Shown in pieces: positions 19,918 to 29,000 of a DNA stretch of 64,000 bases (position 1 is the first letter of the stretch; every line of letters begins with the position of its first letter). The position numbers were made by a program, and so were the translations under genes. This DNA is from Microbacterium excoecariae (GTDB lineage: Bacteria; Actinomycetota; Actinomycetes; Actinomycetales; Microbacteriaceae): the NCBI RefSeq assembly GCF_011326725.1, contig NZ_JAANCO010000002.1, forward strand, positions 124,001 to 188,000, written 5' to 3'. The notes under the pieces are model-generated. The model was not told the origin of the DNA and made no database searches. It saw nothing but the letters and a program-made list of their open reading frames with translations.

Positions 19918-20841
19918 TTGGCAGACGACATGACGGCGCGCGACGAGCTCGCCCCCGACGACGCGCAGGTACCCGCTGCGCAGCCCCTCACGAGCCGCAA
20001 GATGCTCGCCGCCGCCCGCAAGGACATGCGTGAGACAGAGCGCGCGGCCCGCCGCGAGGAGGCTCACCAGGCGTCGCGCCGCTTCACGCCTCTGCGTGCC
20101 GCGGGAACGCTGGCCGCGGTGTGTGCGCTCATCGCCGGCGTCGCGATCCCCGCGTACGCGGCGACCCAGCAGGACACGTCCTCTCAGACGGCGAGCGTGC
20201 GCGAGGCCGCCGAGGGCGAAGCCCAGTCGCTCGAGGTGAGCGAGGACGCCGCGTCGACCGACCTCACGGCGACGACCTACGCCGCGACCTCCTCCGAGGA
20301 GATCGAAAAGATCGAGGCCGAGCGCGCCGCCCTCGAGCGCGCCGAGGCCGAACAGGCTGCCGCGGAGGAGGCTGCCGCGGAGGCGGCGGCCTCCGCCGAG
20401 GCGACCGAGGCCGCCGAGACGACCGGGACTGTGGCGAGCGCCGAGGCGCCCGCGCCGACCGTCGTCGACGGCGCCGTGAACCCGCTGCCGGCGGGATCGT
20501 ACTACGTCAGCCGCTCCGTGAGCTCCGGCCACGACGGCACCGACATGGTCGCTCCGGCCATGACGCCGATCTACGCCGTCAAGTCCGGCACCGTGACCGT
20601 CTCGAGCGAGGGCTACGGCGGCTGGGGCGTGACGGTCGCGATCGATCACAACGACGGCACGCAGACCCTCTACGGGCACATGACGTACGGCACGCGCCAG
20701 GTCGCGGCGGGCCAGGCCGTGGAGGCCGGGCAGATCATCGGGTACGTCGGCTCGACCGGCCGCTCGACGGCGAACCACCTCCACATCGAGCTGCGGATCA
20801 ACGGCGTGATCGTCGATCCGATGAACTACCTGCCGATCTAA
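19918..20841 (+). CDS. Secreted or membrane-anchored M23 (LytM-type) peptidoglycan endopeptidase
   Basis: 307 residues. Cytoplasmic N-terminus (about 60), one membrane helix or signal (LRAAGTLAAVCALIAGVAIPAYA), then an Ala/Glu-rich coiled linker (about 90-175) and a C-terminal M23 domain. Metal and catalytic residues sit in SSGHDGTDMV and ANHLHIELRING; the family's HxxxD appears as HDGTD, with final HLH. Cleaves peptide cross-links in the cell wall. TTG 19918 is chosen as start because GGAGG lies 9 nt upstream; ATG 19930 is the alternative. The leader carries competing RNA folds. Confidence 0.9.
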   Translation: MADDMTARDELAPDDAQVPAAQPLTSRKMLAAARKDMRETERAARREEAHQASRRFTPLRAAGTLAAVCALIAGVAIPAYAATQQDTSSQTASVREAAEGEAQSLEVSEDAASTDLTATTYAATSSEEIEKIEAERAALERAEAEQAAAEEAAAEAAASAEATEAAETTGTVASAEAPAPTVVDGAVNPLPAGSYYVSRSVSSGHDGTDMVAPAMTPIYAVKSGTVTVSSEGYGGWGVTVAIDHNDGTQTLYGHMTYGTRQVAAGQAVEAGQIIGYVGSTGRSTANHLHIELRINGVIVDPMNYLPI

Positions 20842-20852
20842 TCAGGCACCTC

Positions 20853-20894
20853 GCGATCGAGCCCGCACCGACGACACGGTGCGGGCTCGATCGC
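20853..20894 (+). terminator. Hairpin terminator after the M23 peptidase
   Basis: Perfect 18-bp stem (20853-20870 with 20877-20894), 6-nt loop, starting 12 nt after the stop codon. Confidence 0.88.
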
Positions 20895-20945
20895 ATGTTG
20901 CACGAAATTCATTCGGCATTCGTCTCCCGGGCGTGTCCGCTGGGC

Positions 20946-20971
20946 TATCCTGATCGCGTCGTCGCGACGAC
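20946..20971 (+). promoter_or_regulatory. Putative promoter and 14-bp palindrome of the HNH leader transcript
   Basis: TATCCT (20946-20951) resembles a -10 box. The perfect palindrome GTCGTCGCGACGAC (20958-20971) covers the expected start site and could be an operator or the first hairpin of the RNA. Confidence 0.4.
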
Positions 20972-20988
20972 GAGGGAGAGGAAAGCCC

Positions 20989-21210
20989 ATGGACCAACGC
21001 CCACGCATCCGAACCACGGATGCGCTCGGACGCTATGTCCTGAGGCATTGTGCGCACACGAGCCGCGGCGCCGCCGCGGTGTGCCATCGAGGCGCTGTCA
21101 TTGCGACAGCGCCTTTTTTCGTGCCCTCCGGCCCGCGCGACGACAATCCGCAACTCCCGGAAGCCATCCGGGAAGGGAAGAAAGGTCGCATATGCGCACC
21201 CTCGTGTTGA
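20989..21210 (+). other. Candidate leader-peptide ORF spanning an intrinsic terminator, ahead of the HNH gene
   Basis: A 73-codon frame starting MDQRPRIRTTDALGRYVLRH with GAGAGGAAAG 4-5 nt before its ATG. It contains a hairpin (21004-21011 with 21017-21024), runs through the intrinsic terminator at 21091-21119, and ends 18 nt inside the HNH gene. Translation through the terminator would favour read-through, so an attenuation leader is plausible. It could equally be a short regulatory RNA that merely has an open frame. No protein family recognised. This 350-bp gap (20842-21191) holds no other gene. Confidence 0.4.
21091..21119 (+). terminator. Intrinsic terminator or attenuator inside the HNH leader
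   Basis: 9-bp stem GGCGCTGTC/GACAGCGCC with loop ATTGC followed by TTTTTT, a textbook Rho-independent terminator 73 nt before the HNH start codon. Confidence 0.88.
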
Positions 21211-21689
21211 ATGCCGGATTCGAGCCGCTCGCTGTGGTCTCGTTCAAGCGCGCGCTCGTGCTCGTGATGAACGACAAGGCGAATGTGATAGAGCGGATGG
21301 AGAACGCTCCCGTGTGGAGCGTTTCCGGCCCGCACGATCGCCCCGCCGTGATCGTTCTGAATAGATATGTCAGAATTCCGCACGCGCGTCGCATTCCCGT
21401 CACCCGTCGCGGGGTTCTGCGCCGCGACGGCTATCGCTGCGGCTACTGCGGTCGCGCGGCCAACACGATCGACCACGTTCTCCCGCGCTCGCGGGGTGGC
21501 GCGGACTCCTGGGAGAACCTCGTTGCGGCCTGCGTGACGTGCAACAACGTCAAGAGCGACCGGACGCCGCAGGAAATGGGCTGGAAATTGCGCCACGTCC
21601 CCGCGATTCCCCGCGGAAACAGCTGGGCGGTGCGCGGTTCCGAAAAAGCGGACCCCTCGTGGGAGCGCTATTTGGAAATGGCCGCTTAG
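21192..21689 (+). CDS. HNH endonuclease family protein
   Basis: 165 residues. N-terminal domain starting MRTLVLNAGFEPLAVVSFKR (common to actinobacterial HNH proteins of this type). The HNH/zinc domain has CGYCG, the core DHVLPRSRGG, a conserved Asn in WENL and CVTCN. Predicted metal-dependent nuclease, target unknown. Codon use departs from its neighbours (ATA once, AGA twice, several AAT/ATT) and GC is lower. Preceded by a terminator-containing leader, and followed by lsr2. AAAGG lies about 6 nt before the ATG. Confidence 0.9.
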   Translation: MRTLVLNAGFEPLAVVSFKRALVLVMNDKANVIERMENAPVWSVSGPHDRPAVIVLNRYVRIPHARRIPVTRRGVLRRDGYRCGYCGRAANTIDHVLPRSRGGADSWENLVAACVTCNNVKSDRTPQEMGWKLRHVPAIPRGNSWAVRGSEKADPSWERYLEMAA

Positions 21690-21751
21690 GCCGCGATTGA
21701 AATATCGCTTTCGATAAGCAATTTCACGTGCACACGGGTTATGGTGTCGTT

Positions 21752-22099
21752 ATGGCGAGAAAGATTGTTCATCAGTTGGTCGACGACATCGACGGAACCG
21801 TGCTGGAGCCGGGCGAGGGCGAGACGATTCTTTTCTCCCTCGACGGCAAGAGCTACGAGATTGACGTGAGCGCGGAAAACGCGCAGGCCGTGCGCGATGC
21901 ATTCGAGCCGTTCGTGTCTTCGGCGCGGCGTATCTCGGGGGCCACGGCGACCCCGAAGACTCGCGGTGCGCGCTCAAGCGGCGGAAGCGGTCGCGACCTC
22001 GCGGCCGTCCGCGAGTGGGCGCGGGCGAACGGGCACACGGTCAGCGATCGCGGGCGCGTCCCCGAGGCGGTCCTGCAGGCCTACGACGCCGCGCACTGA
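21752..22099 (+). CDS. lsr2: Lsr2 nucleoid-associated protein (xenogeneic silencer)
   Basis: 115 residues. N-terminal dimerisation/oligomerisation domain (MARKIVHQLVDDIDGTVLEPGEGETI), a flexible Ser/Gly linker, and the C-terminal AT-rich DNA-binding domain with the Arg100-Gly-Arg102 minor-groove clamp (SDRGRVPEAVLQAY). Bridges and silences AT-rich, often foreign DNA. TATGGT (21740-21745) sits 6 nt before the ATG, predicting a leaderless mRNA. Note the comparatively AT-rich DNA just upstream. Confidence 0.96.
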   Translation: MARKIVHQLVDDIDGTVLEPGEGETILFSLDGKSYEIDVSAENAQAVRDAFEPFVSSARRISGATATPKTRGARSSGGSGRDLAAVREWARANGHTVSDRGRVPEAVLQAYDAAH

Positions 22100-22111
22100 C
22101 GCGACAAGCCC

Positions 22112-22144
22112 ACGCGCCCTCCCAGATAGACTGGGAGGGCGCGT
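22112..22144 (+). terminator. Hairpin terminator after lsr2
   Basis: Perfect 14-bp stem (22112-22125 with 22131-22144), 5-nt loop, just ahead of the tRNA-Arg gene. Confidence 0.85.
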
Positions 22145-22152
22145 TGGCGCAT

Positions 22153-22225
22153 GCCCCTGTAGCTCAGTGGATAGAGCGTCGGTTTCCTAAACCGTGCGTC
22201 GCAGGTTCGAGTCCTGTCAGGGGCA
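22153..22225 (+). tRNA. tRNA-Arg (anticodon CCT)
   Basis: 73-nt cloverleaf with acceptor GCCCCTG/CAGGGGC, D arm GCTCAGTGGATAGAGC, anticodon loop TTCCTAA, T arm GGTTCGAGTCC, no encoded CCA. Reads AGG codons. Confidence 0.95.
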
Positions 22226-22242
22226 CCGGATCCCCGCACCCC

Positions 22243-23082
22243 CTACGGCAGCAACCCGTGGCGCCGCGCTGCCGCGACCGCGGCGTGGCGCGTCGAGGCG
22301 TCGAGGCGGGACATCGCGGATGCAAGGTACGCCTTGACGGTCGCCTCGCGCAGGCCCAGGCGCTCGGCGATCTCGGCGTTCGTCGCGCCGAGCGCGGCGC
22401 ACGCGAGCACGTCCACCTCGCGCGGCGCCAGCCGGATCTCGGAGGCGCGCGGCGGGGCGTCCGCGGAGAGAGCCGCCAACCGTCGCTCCACGGCCGCGAG
22501 GCGGCCGCGGAGGCCCGCGTCGTCGACCTCGGCGGCGATGAGGCGGAGCTCCGCGTAGGTGGCGCGCAGCTCCTCCCGCTGCGCCGCGGGGAGGGGACCG
22601 GGCGCGTTGCGCGTGTCCTCGAGGGCGCTCGGCCGCTCCGCGAGCGCCGAGGCGAGGCGCTCCGCGACGCCGACCGCGGGAGCCGCGGCGACGCCGCCCA
22701 CGGTGGAGGAGCCCCACGCCCCGCCATACAGGAGGCCGCGCGGGCGTCCCGCGACGACGACGGGCACCGCGATCAGCGTGCCGATCCCCTCGCCGAGGAT
22801 GAAGCCGTCGTAGTCGTGCGTGATCTGCCTGGCCGTGGCGTAGTCGCCCGTCATGCGCGGGCGCGCCTCGGCGACCGCCCGCCCGCCGAGCCCGCGGTCG
22901 GGCGCGACGGCGAGCCCCGCGAGCGCGCCCGTGCGGTTCCCCACGATGCGGGTCACGCGCGTGAGCTGGTCCTCGTCCGCGAGGCCGCCGAAGGCGAGGG
23001 GGAACCGCGTGACGGCCGCGAACTCCTCGACGGCGCGGGCGAGAAGCTGCTGATCGTTCGGCCCGGGGGGCGTCGCCGACAT
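22243..23082 (-). CDS. GAF-domain LuxR-type transcriptional regulator
   Basis: 279 residues. N-terminal GAF-like sensor (about 20-160, FGGLADEDQLTRVTRIVGNRTGAL ... LIAVPVVVAGRPRGLLYG), a helical linker, and a C-terminal LuxR helix-turn-helix (LAPREVDVLACAALGATNAEIAERLGLREATVKAYL). Divergent from the DUF485-acetate symporter operon, where this regulator type is regularly found, so it probably controls acetate uptake. The ATG at 23082 is preceded by GAAAGGCGG; the frame continues upstream without looking coding. Confidence 0.87.
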   Translation of the reverse strand: MSATPPGPNDQQLLARAVEEFAAVTRFPLAFGGLADEDQLTRVTRIVGNRTGALAGLAVAPDRGLGGRAVAEARPRMTGDYATARQITHDYDGFILGEGIGTLIAVPVVVAGRPRGLLYGGAWGSSTVGGVAAAPAVGVAERLASALAERPSALEDTRNAPGPLPAAQREELRATYAELRLIAAEVDDAGLRGRLAAVERRLAALSADAPPRASEIRLAPREVDVLACAALGATNAEIAERLGLREATVKAYLASAMSRLDASTRHAAVAAARRHGLLP

Positions 23083-23222
23083 GGTGCCTACCGCCTTTCG
23101 GGGGTGACGGCCCGCGGGCCGAGTTCGTAGCGTCGTGGACAGCTCGGGGCCCCACGAGGGATCCCCGGTTCCCGAGGCGGCGCAACGGTGCGTCGCCCAG
23201 CGACATGCGGCAAGGAGGCCAC

Positions 23223-23573
23223 ATGACGGACAAGAATACTGCCACGACACCCGCGGGGGTCGTGGACTATATCGCGGTGGAGAACTCGGAGACGTTCCGC
23301 GGACTGAAGCGGACGCACCGGTCGTTCGTGTTTCCCATGGCCGCGCTTTTTCTCGTGTGGTACTTCGCGTACGTGCTGCTCGCCGGGTGGGCGCCCGACT
23401 TCATGGGGCAGCGCGTCTGGGGCGACATCACGGTCGGCCTTCTCCTCGGGCTGGGCCAGTTCGTGACAACGTTCGCCATCACGATGGGCTACGTCGCCTT
23501 CGCGAATCGCCGGCTCGATCCGGTGGCACAGCGGATCCGCGAACAGCTCGAGCGCGAGGAGGCCGGCCGATGA
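23223..23573 (+). CDS. DUF485 inner-membrane protein
   Basis: 116 residues, two membrane helices (about 38-60 and 74-98) and a C-terminal amphipathic helix. The DUF485 signature runs RTHRSFVFPMAALFLVWYF. Always found as the partner of ActP-type acetate symporters; exact role unknown. AAGGAGG precedes the ATG, and the stop overlaps the symporter start by 4 bp (ATGA). Confidence 0.93.
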   Translation: MTDKNTATTPAGVVDYIAVENSETFRGLKRTHRSFVFPMAALFLVWYFAYVLLAGWAPDFMGQRVWGDITVGLLLGLGQFVTTFAITMGYVAFANRRLDPVAQRIREQLEREEAGR

Positions 23574-25183
23574 GCGGCGCGCTGGAGACGGCGGCGGACG
23601 TCGTCACCGAGATCGAAAACAACCCGATCCTCAACATGTCGATCTTCGCGGCGTTCGTGGCCGTGACGATGTTCATCGTCATCCGCGCGAGCCGCAACAA
23701 CGCCTCGGCCGCCGACTACTACGCGGGCGGGCGGTCGTTCACGGGGCCGCAGAACGGCTTCGCCATCTCGGGCGACTACCTCTCGGCCGCCTCGTTCCTC
23801 GGCATCGTGGGCGCGATCGCGGTCAACGGCTACGACGGGTTCCTCTACTCCATCGGCTTCCTCGTCGCATGGCTCGTGGCGCTCCTGCTCGTCGCGGAGC
23901 TGATGCGCAACACGGGGAAGTTCACGATGGCCGACGTGCTGTCGTTCCGCCTCCGGCAGGCGCCCGTCCGCATGGCGGCCGCGGTCACGACCCTGGCCGT
24001 GTGCTTCTTCTACCTGCTTGCGCAGATGGCCGGAGCAGGCGGGCTCGTGTCCCTGCTGATGGGCATCGACGGCGCGATCGGGCAGTCGATCGTCATCGCG
24101 GTCGTGGGCGTGATCATGGTGCTGTACGTGCTCATCGGCGGCATGAAGGGCACGACCTGGGTGCAGATCGTCAAGGCCTTCCTCCTCATCGGCGGCGGCA
24201 TCGTGATGTCGATCTGGGTGCTCGCGCTCAACGGCTTCAGCATCAACGCGCTGCTCGAGTCGGCCGTCGCGGCCTCGCCGCAGGGGGACGCGATCCTCAG
24301 CCCCGGGCTGAAGTACGCCAACCCGCTCGACTTCCTTTCGCTCGGCCTCGCGCTCGTGCTGGGCACCGCCGGGCTGCCGCACGTGCTCATGCGCTTCTAC
24401 ACCGTGCCCACCGCGAAGGAGGCCCGCCGTTCCGTCGTCTGGGCGATCTGGCTGATCGGGCTGTTCTACCTGCTGACGCTCGTGCTCGGCTACGGCGCGG
24501 GCGCCCTCGTGGGCCCCGAGCAGATCGAGGCCGCGCCCGGCGGGGTGAACTCGGCGGCGCCGCTGCTCGCGAACGCGCTCGGCGGGCCGCTCCTCATGGG
24601 GTTCATCTCCGCCGTGGCGTTCGCGACCATCCTCGCCGTCGTGGCCGGGCTGACGATCACCGCGTCGGCCTCGTTCGCCCACGACATCTACGCAAACGTG
24701 TGGAAGAAGGGGAAGGTCACGGGCGACGGCGAGGTGCGCGTCGCGCGGATGACGACGCTCGTCGTCGGCGCGCTCGCGATCGTCGGAGGCATCGGCGTGC
24801 AGGGTCAGAACGTCGCGTTCCTCGTGGCGCTCGCATTCGCGGTGGCCGCCTCGGCGAACCTGCCGACGATCCTCTTCTCGCTGTTCTGGCGCGGTTTCAC
24901 GACCATGGGGGCGGTTCTCAGCATGTACGGCGGTCTCGCGGCCGCCGTCATCCTGATCGTGCTCTCGCCGGTGTTCTCCGGATCCGAGACGAGTGTCTTC
25001 CCCGGCATCGACATCGCCGTGTTCCCGCTGACGAACCCGGGCATCGTGTCGATTCCCGTCGGGTTCCTGCTGGGATTCGTCGGGTCTTTCATCGGGCGCG
25101 GATCCGAGGATCCGAAGCTGGCGGCGGAGATGGATGTGCGCTCGCTGACGGGCCACGGGGCCGAAAAGGCCGTCGAGCACTAG
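23570..25183 (+). CDS. actP: Cation/acetate symporter
   Basis: 537 residues, about 13 membrane helices, sodium:solute symporter family. It shows the YYAGGRSFTGPQNGFAISGDYLSAASFLGI region and the GTAGLPHVLMRFYTVPTAKEAR signature of ActP. Imports acetate or short monocarboxylates with Na+. Coupled to the DUF485 gene by ATGA overlap and flanked by the divergent GAF-LuxR regulator. Confidence 0.94.
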   Translation: MSGALETAADVVTEIENNPILNMSIFAAFVAVTMFIVIRASRNNASAADYYAGGRSFTGPQNGFAISGDYLSAASFLGIVGAIAVNGYDGFLYSIGFLVAWLVALLLVAELMRNTGKFTMADVLSFRLRQAPVRMAAAVTTLAVCFFYLLAQMAGAGGLVSLLMGIDGAIGQSIVIAVVGVIMVLYVLIGGMKGTTWVQIVKAFLLIGGGIVMSIWVLALNGFSINALLESAVAASPQGDAILSPGLKYANPLDFLSLGLALVLGTAGLPHVLMRFYTVPTAKEARRSVVWAIWLIGLFYLLTLVLGYGAGALVGPEQIEAAPGGVNSAAPLLANALGGPLLMGFISAVAFATILAVVAGLTITASASFAHDIYANVWKKGKVTGDGEVRVARMTTLVVGALAIVGGIGVQGQNVAFLVALAFAVAASANLPTILFSLFWRGFTTMGAVLSMYGGLAAAVILIVLSPVFSGSETSVFPGIDIAVFPLTNPGIVSIPVGFLLGFVGSFIGRGSEDPKLAAEMDVRSLTGHGAEKAVEH

Positions 25184-25213
25184 GGAGACATGCCCGACGA
25201 CGGCGACCCTCGA

Positions 25214-25241
25214 GGGCGCGCGGCCACCGCGCCGCGCGCCC
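25214..25241. terminator. Shared hairpin terminator between actP and tag
   Basis: 11-bp stem (25214-25224 with 25231-25241), 6-nt loop, between converging genes; it touches the tag stop codon. Confidence 0.7.
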
Positions 25242-25858
25242 TACGCGGTCGGCCAGACGCCGCTGGAGCCGCGGCGGTGGCTGCCGACGAGGTGCGTGTC
25301 CACGATGCCGATCGCTTCCATGAGCGCGAACATGGTCGTGGGGCCCACCCACCGGAACCCGCGGCGCTTGAGCTCGCGCGAGAGAGCGATCGATTCGTCG
25401 GAGGTTGACGGCACCTCGTCGGGGGTCCGCGGCGCGGGCGTGGCCGCCGGGCGGAACGACCACACGAGCCGTGCGAGGTCGGTGCCGTCCTCGCGCAGGC
25501 GCAGGGTCGCCCGGGCGTTGTCGATCGTCGCGAGGATCTTCGCGCGGTTCCGAATGATGCCCGCATCCGCGAGAAGCCGCGCGACGTCTCCGTCGTCGAA
25601 CGCGGCCACGCGCGCGGGGTCGAAGTCGGCGAACGCGTCGCGAAACGCGGGGCGCTTGCGCAGGACCGTGGCCCAGGACAGGCCGGACTGAAACGCCTCG
25701 AGGCTGAGGCGCTCGAAGACGCCGCGCTCGTCGGTGACGGGCAGGCCCCATTCGTCGTCGTAGTAGGCGCGCAGCAGGTCGCTCGCGGCGGCCCAGGCGG
25801 GGCGCACGAGCCCGTCGGCGCCCTTGACGAGCCCGCGGGGGAGGGTGATCTCGGTCAT
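25241..25858 (-). CDS. tag: DNA-3-methyladenine glycosylase I
   Basis: Base-excision repair enzyme removing 3-methyladenine. 205 residues of the TagI family with YYDDEWGLPV, the LSLEAFQSGLSW helix, KRRGFRWVGPTTMFALMEAIGIVDTH and HLVGSH. The usual N-terminal zinc ligand Cys is absent (the N-terminus reads PRGLVKGADGLVRPAWAA), so the zinc snap may be incomplete. ATG 25858 start. Confidence 0.9.
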   Translation of the reverse strand: MTEITLPRGLVKGADGLVRPAWAAASDLLRAYYDDEWGLPVTDERGVFERLSLEAFQSGLSWATVLRKRPAFRDAFADFDPARVAAFDDGDVARLLADAGIIRNRAKILATIDNARATLRLREDGTDLARLVWSFRPAATPAPRTPDEVPSTSDESIALSRELKRRGFRWVGPTTMFALMEAIGIVDTHLVGSHRRGSSGVWPTA

Positions 25859-26041
25859 GCCCCCATCCTCCCCGGCCCGCGCCGCCGCCGTGCGGGCGAG
25901 GCGCCGGATCCGGGGAGAACGGCGCGGATCCGCGCCCTGGGGACGAGCGGGCGGGCGGATCCGGACATCCCGCGCGGCGGATTGCGGCGCGCGCGGCGAT
26001 CCGGGGCGAGAAATGGCCGCCGCGTGCGTAGCCTTGCGCCT

Positions 26042-29000
26042 GTGTGGCGTATCAAAGGCTCAGCGGCGCTGTCCGGGACGGAGGACGGCGTGAACCCGAG
26101 CGATCTCCAGGTGGCCGAGCCCGGCGTGCCCGTCGGCCACGCCGCCGACGCCGAGCGCGAGCGCCTGCGCGACGCCGCGTCGCGCCTCGGGGGGCGCTCG
26201 ACGCTCCTCCAGTATCGCGAGGCGCCCGAGTCGTTCATCGAGATCACGACCGCGCACCCCGGGAGCCTGCCGCAGTTCATCACGGGTCGCTCGACCCTCC
26301 TGTCGAACCTGTTCCGCGACGAGGTCGCCCTGCGCACCGCCCGCCTGTCGGCCGAACGGATCGCCGCGAAGAACGTGGAGCTGCGCACGGCCCGCGGCAT
26401 CGACGCCGTCCGCCTCGCCGTCGGGCTCGCGTCCTGGCGCGTGGGGTCCGAACGCTTCACGGCGCCCGTGCTGCTCCGGCCGCTCGCCCTGCGTCGCCAC
26501 CACGCCGACTTCGAGCTGAAGCTGCGCGGCCACTTCCGCGTCAACCCCGAGCTGCTGCGCGCCGCGCGGGATCACTTCGGCGTCGACCTCGACGGGGCGG
26601 CGCTCGCCTCGCTCGCCTACGACGACGGCCTCTTCCAGCCGCAGCCCGTCATCGACCGGCTGCGCGCCCTCACCGCCCACGTGGACACGTTCTCGGTCAA
26701 GCCGCGGCTGTTCGTGTCCACCTTCGCCGACGTCTCGGGGCCCGTGGTGCGGGACCTCGCATCGGCCGATCACCCTCTTCTGAACGCGCTCGGCGGGCAC
26801 GAGGAGGACCTGCGCGCGGTGCAGGCGCCGCGCCCCGCGCCGATCGCGGCGGGGCCCGACGACCGCGCCCCCGCGTCCGACACGCTGCTCCTCGACGCCG
26901 ACGCCGAGCAGGAGGCGGTCCTGGCGCGGATCCGCGCGGGGCACTCCCTCGCGGTGCACACGCTCCCCGGCACGGGCGGGATGCAGACGGTCATCAATGC
27001 GATGGGCGAGTTCGTCCGGGCGGGCAAGCGCGTGCTCGTCGTGAGCGCGCGCCGCGCGACGCTCGAGGGCGTCGCCCATCGCCTCCGCGGCATCCACCTG
27101 GAGTCGCTCGCGGTGACGCCCACGGCGCTGCGCACCGACCTCATCCGGGCGATCGGCCGCAACGAGAAGGCGACGCAACCGCGCGTGACCGACGTCGACG
27201 ACGCGCTCGTGCGGCTGCGCACCGTGCTCCGCGACTACCGCGGGGCGCTGACGCGCACGCGCGATCGCCTCGGGGTGTCGGTCCTCGACATCACGCGCGA
27301 GCTCACCCGGCTCGCCTCGCTGCCGGTGCCGCCCTCGTCGTCCGCGCGCCTGGGGATCCGCGCGCTCGAGAAGCTCGCCGACGATCGCTCGAGCGCCGCG
27401 CGCACGCTGGCGCTCGCCGCGCGCCTCGGCGAGTTCCGGACGGGACCCGACGACTCGCCCTGGTACGGCGTGAGCTTCGAGACCACGGAGGCCGCACGCA
27501 CGGCGCACGCCCTCGCGGGGCGCCTGCACCGTACCGACGTGCCGCAGCTGCTGGAGCGCGGGTACGAGCTCATCTCGCAGACGCGCATGCGCCCCTTCGC
27601 GACCCTCGACGAGCTGGGGGAATACCTGCGGCTGCTGCACGGGATCCGCGATTCGCTCGACCGTTTCCAGCCGATGGCCTTCGAGCGCCCCCTCGCCGAC
27701 ATGATCAAGGCGCACGGGACGCGGCGCGACGCCCAGTCGATGTCCGGCGCGCAGCGGCGCCGGCTGAAGCGGCTCTCGCGCGAGCTCGTCCGACCGGGCG
27801 TGCACGTCGCCGACATGCACGACGCGCTGACGCGGATCCAGCACCAGCGCGCCCAGTGGCAGCACCTCTCCGAGGGGGCGAGCGTTCCCGAGGTGCCGCT
27901 CGGGCTCGCCGACGCGCAGGTCGAGTGGCAGCGCGTCGAGGCCGACCTGGGCGAGCTCGACCAGGCCCTGGGGCGCGGAACGCGGCTGGCGGCGCTGCCG
28001 GTGGAGCGACTGATTCGCACGCTCGCCGGGCTCGCCGCCGAGTCCGACGTCTTCGAGAACATCGTCGAGCGCGCCGAGCTGCGCGCGACGCTCGACGAGC
28101 TCGGCCTCTCGCCGCTGCTCACCGAGCTGTCCGTGCGGCACGTGGACGAGGCGCGCGTGGGCGAGGAGCTCGAATTCACGTGGTGGCAGTCGGCCCTGGA
28201 GCACCTGCTCCAGAGCGACAAGGCGCTGCTCGGCGCCTCCACGAGCGTCGTCGACCGCCTGGAGAAGGACTACCGACTCGTCGACGAGGCGCACGCGGCC
28301 GCCTCCGGGCCGCTCCTGGCCTGGCAGCTGGCCGCGCAGTGGAAGATCGGCATCGTCGACGAGCCCGACGAGTCCGATCGCCTGCGCCGCGCGCTCATGC
28401 GCGGCGAGGTCACGGCCCGGCAGGTCCACGAGGACGCGCCGCAGCTCATGCGCACGCTCGCGCCGGTGTGGCTCGCGTCGCCGTACGACGTGCCCCAGCT
28501 GCCCGACACCGAGCGCTTCGACGCCGTCCTCCTCGTCGACTCCGCGGCGATCTCGCTCGCGGAGGCGGCCCCGGCGATCCGCCGCGCGAACCAGGTCGTC
28601 GTCTTCGGCGACCCCGTCACGCAGCGCCCCACGCCGTTCGCGGTCTCCACCGCCGCCGCCGTCGAGCCCGAGCGCGAGGATCCGGCGCGCGCCGAGCGCA
28701 GCGCGTTCGAGCGGATCGCCGAGGTCCTGCCCGTCGAGACGCTGACGCGCAGCTACCGCTCGGGCGGGGAGGATCTCGCGCATCTCGTCAACGACGCGTT
28801 CTACGGCGGGGAGATCTCCTCGTTGCCGTGGGCGGGGTCCTACCTCGGCCGCGGCAGCCTGACGGTCGACTACATCGAGGGCGGCCAGGGCGCGCCCGAC
28901 CCGCGCACGGGCGCGGTCGAGAGCCCGGATCCCGAGGTCCAGCGCGTCGTCACGCTCGTCGTCGAGCACGCCGTCAACCGCCCGCGCGAGTCGCTCATGG

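Noticed and set aside
21192-22099. HNH nuclease plus Lsr2 as a mobile or defence island
   Set aside because: No integrase, repeats or attachment site; both proteins belong to families widespread in actinobacterial core genomes. The nearby tRNA-Arg is intact with no partial copy seen.
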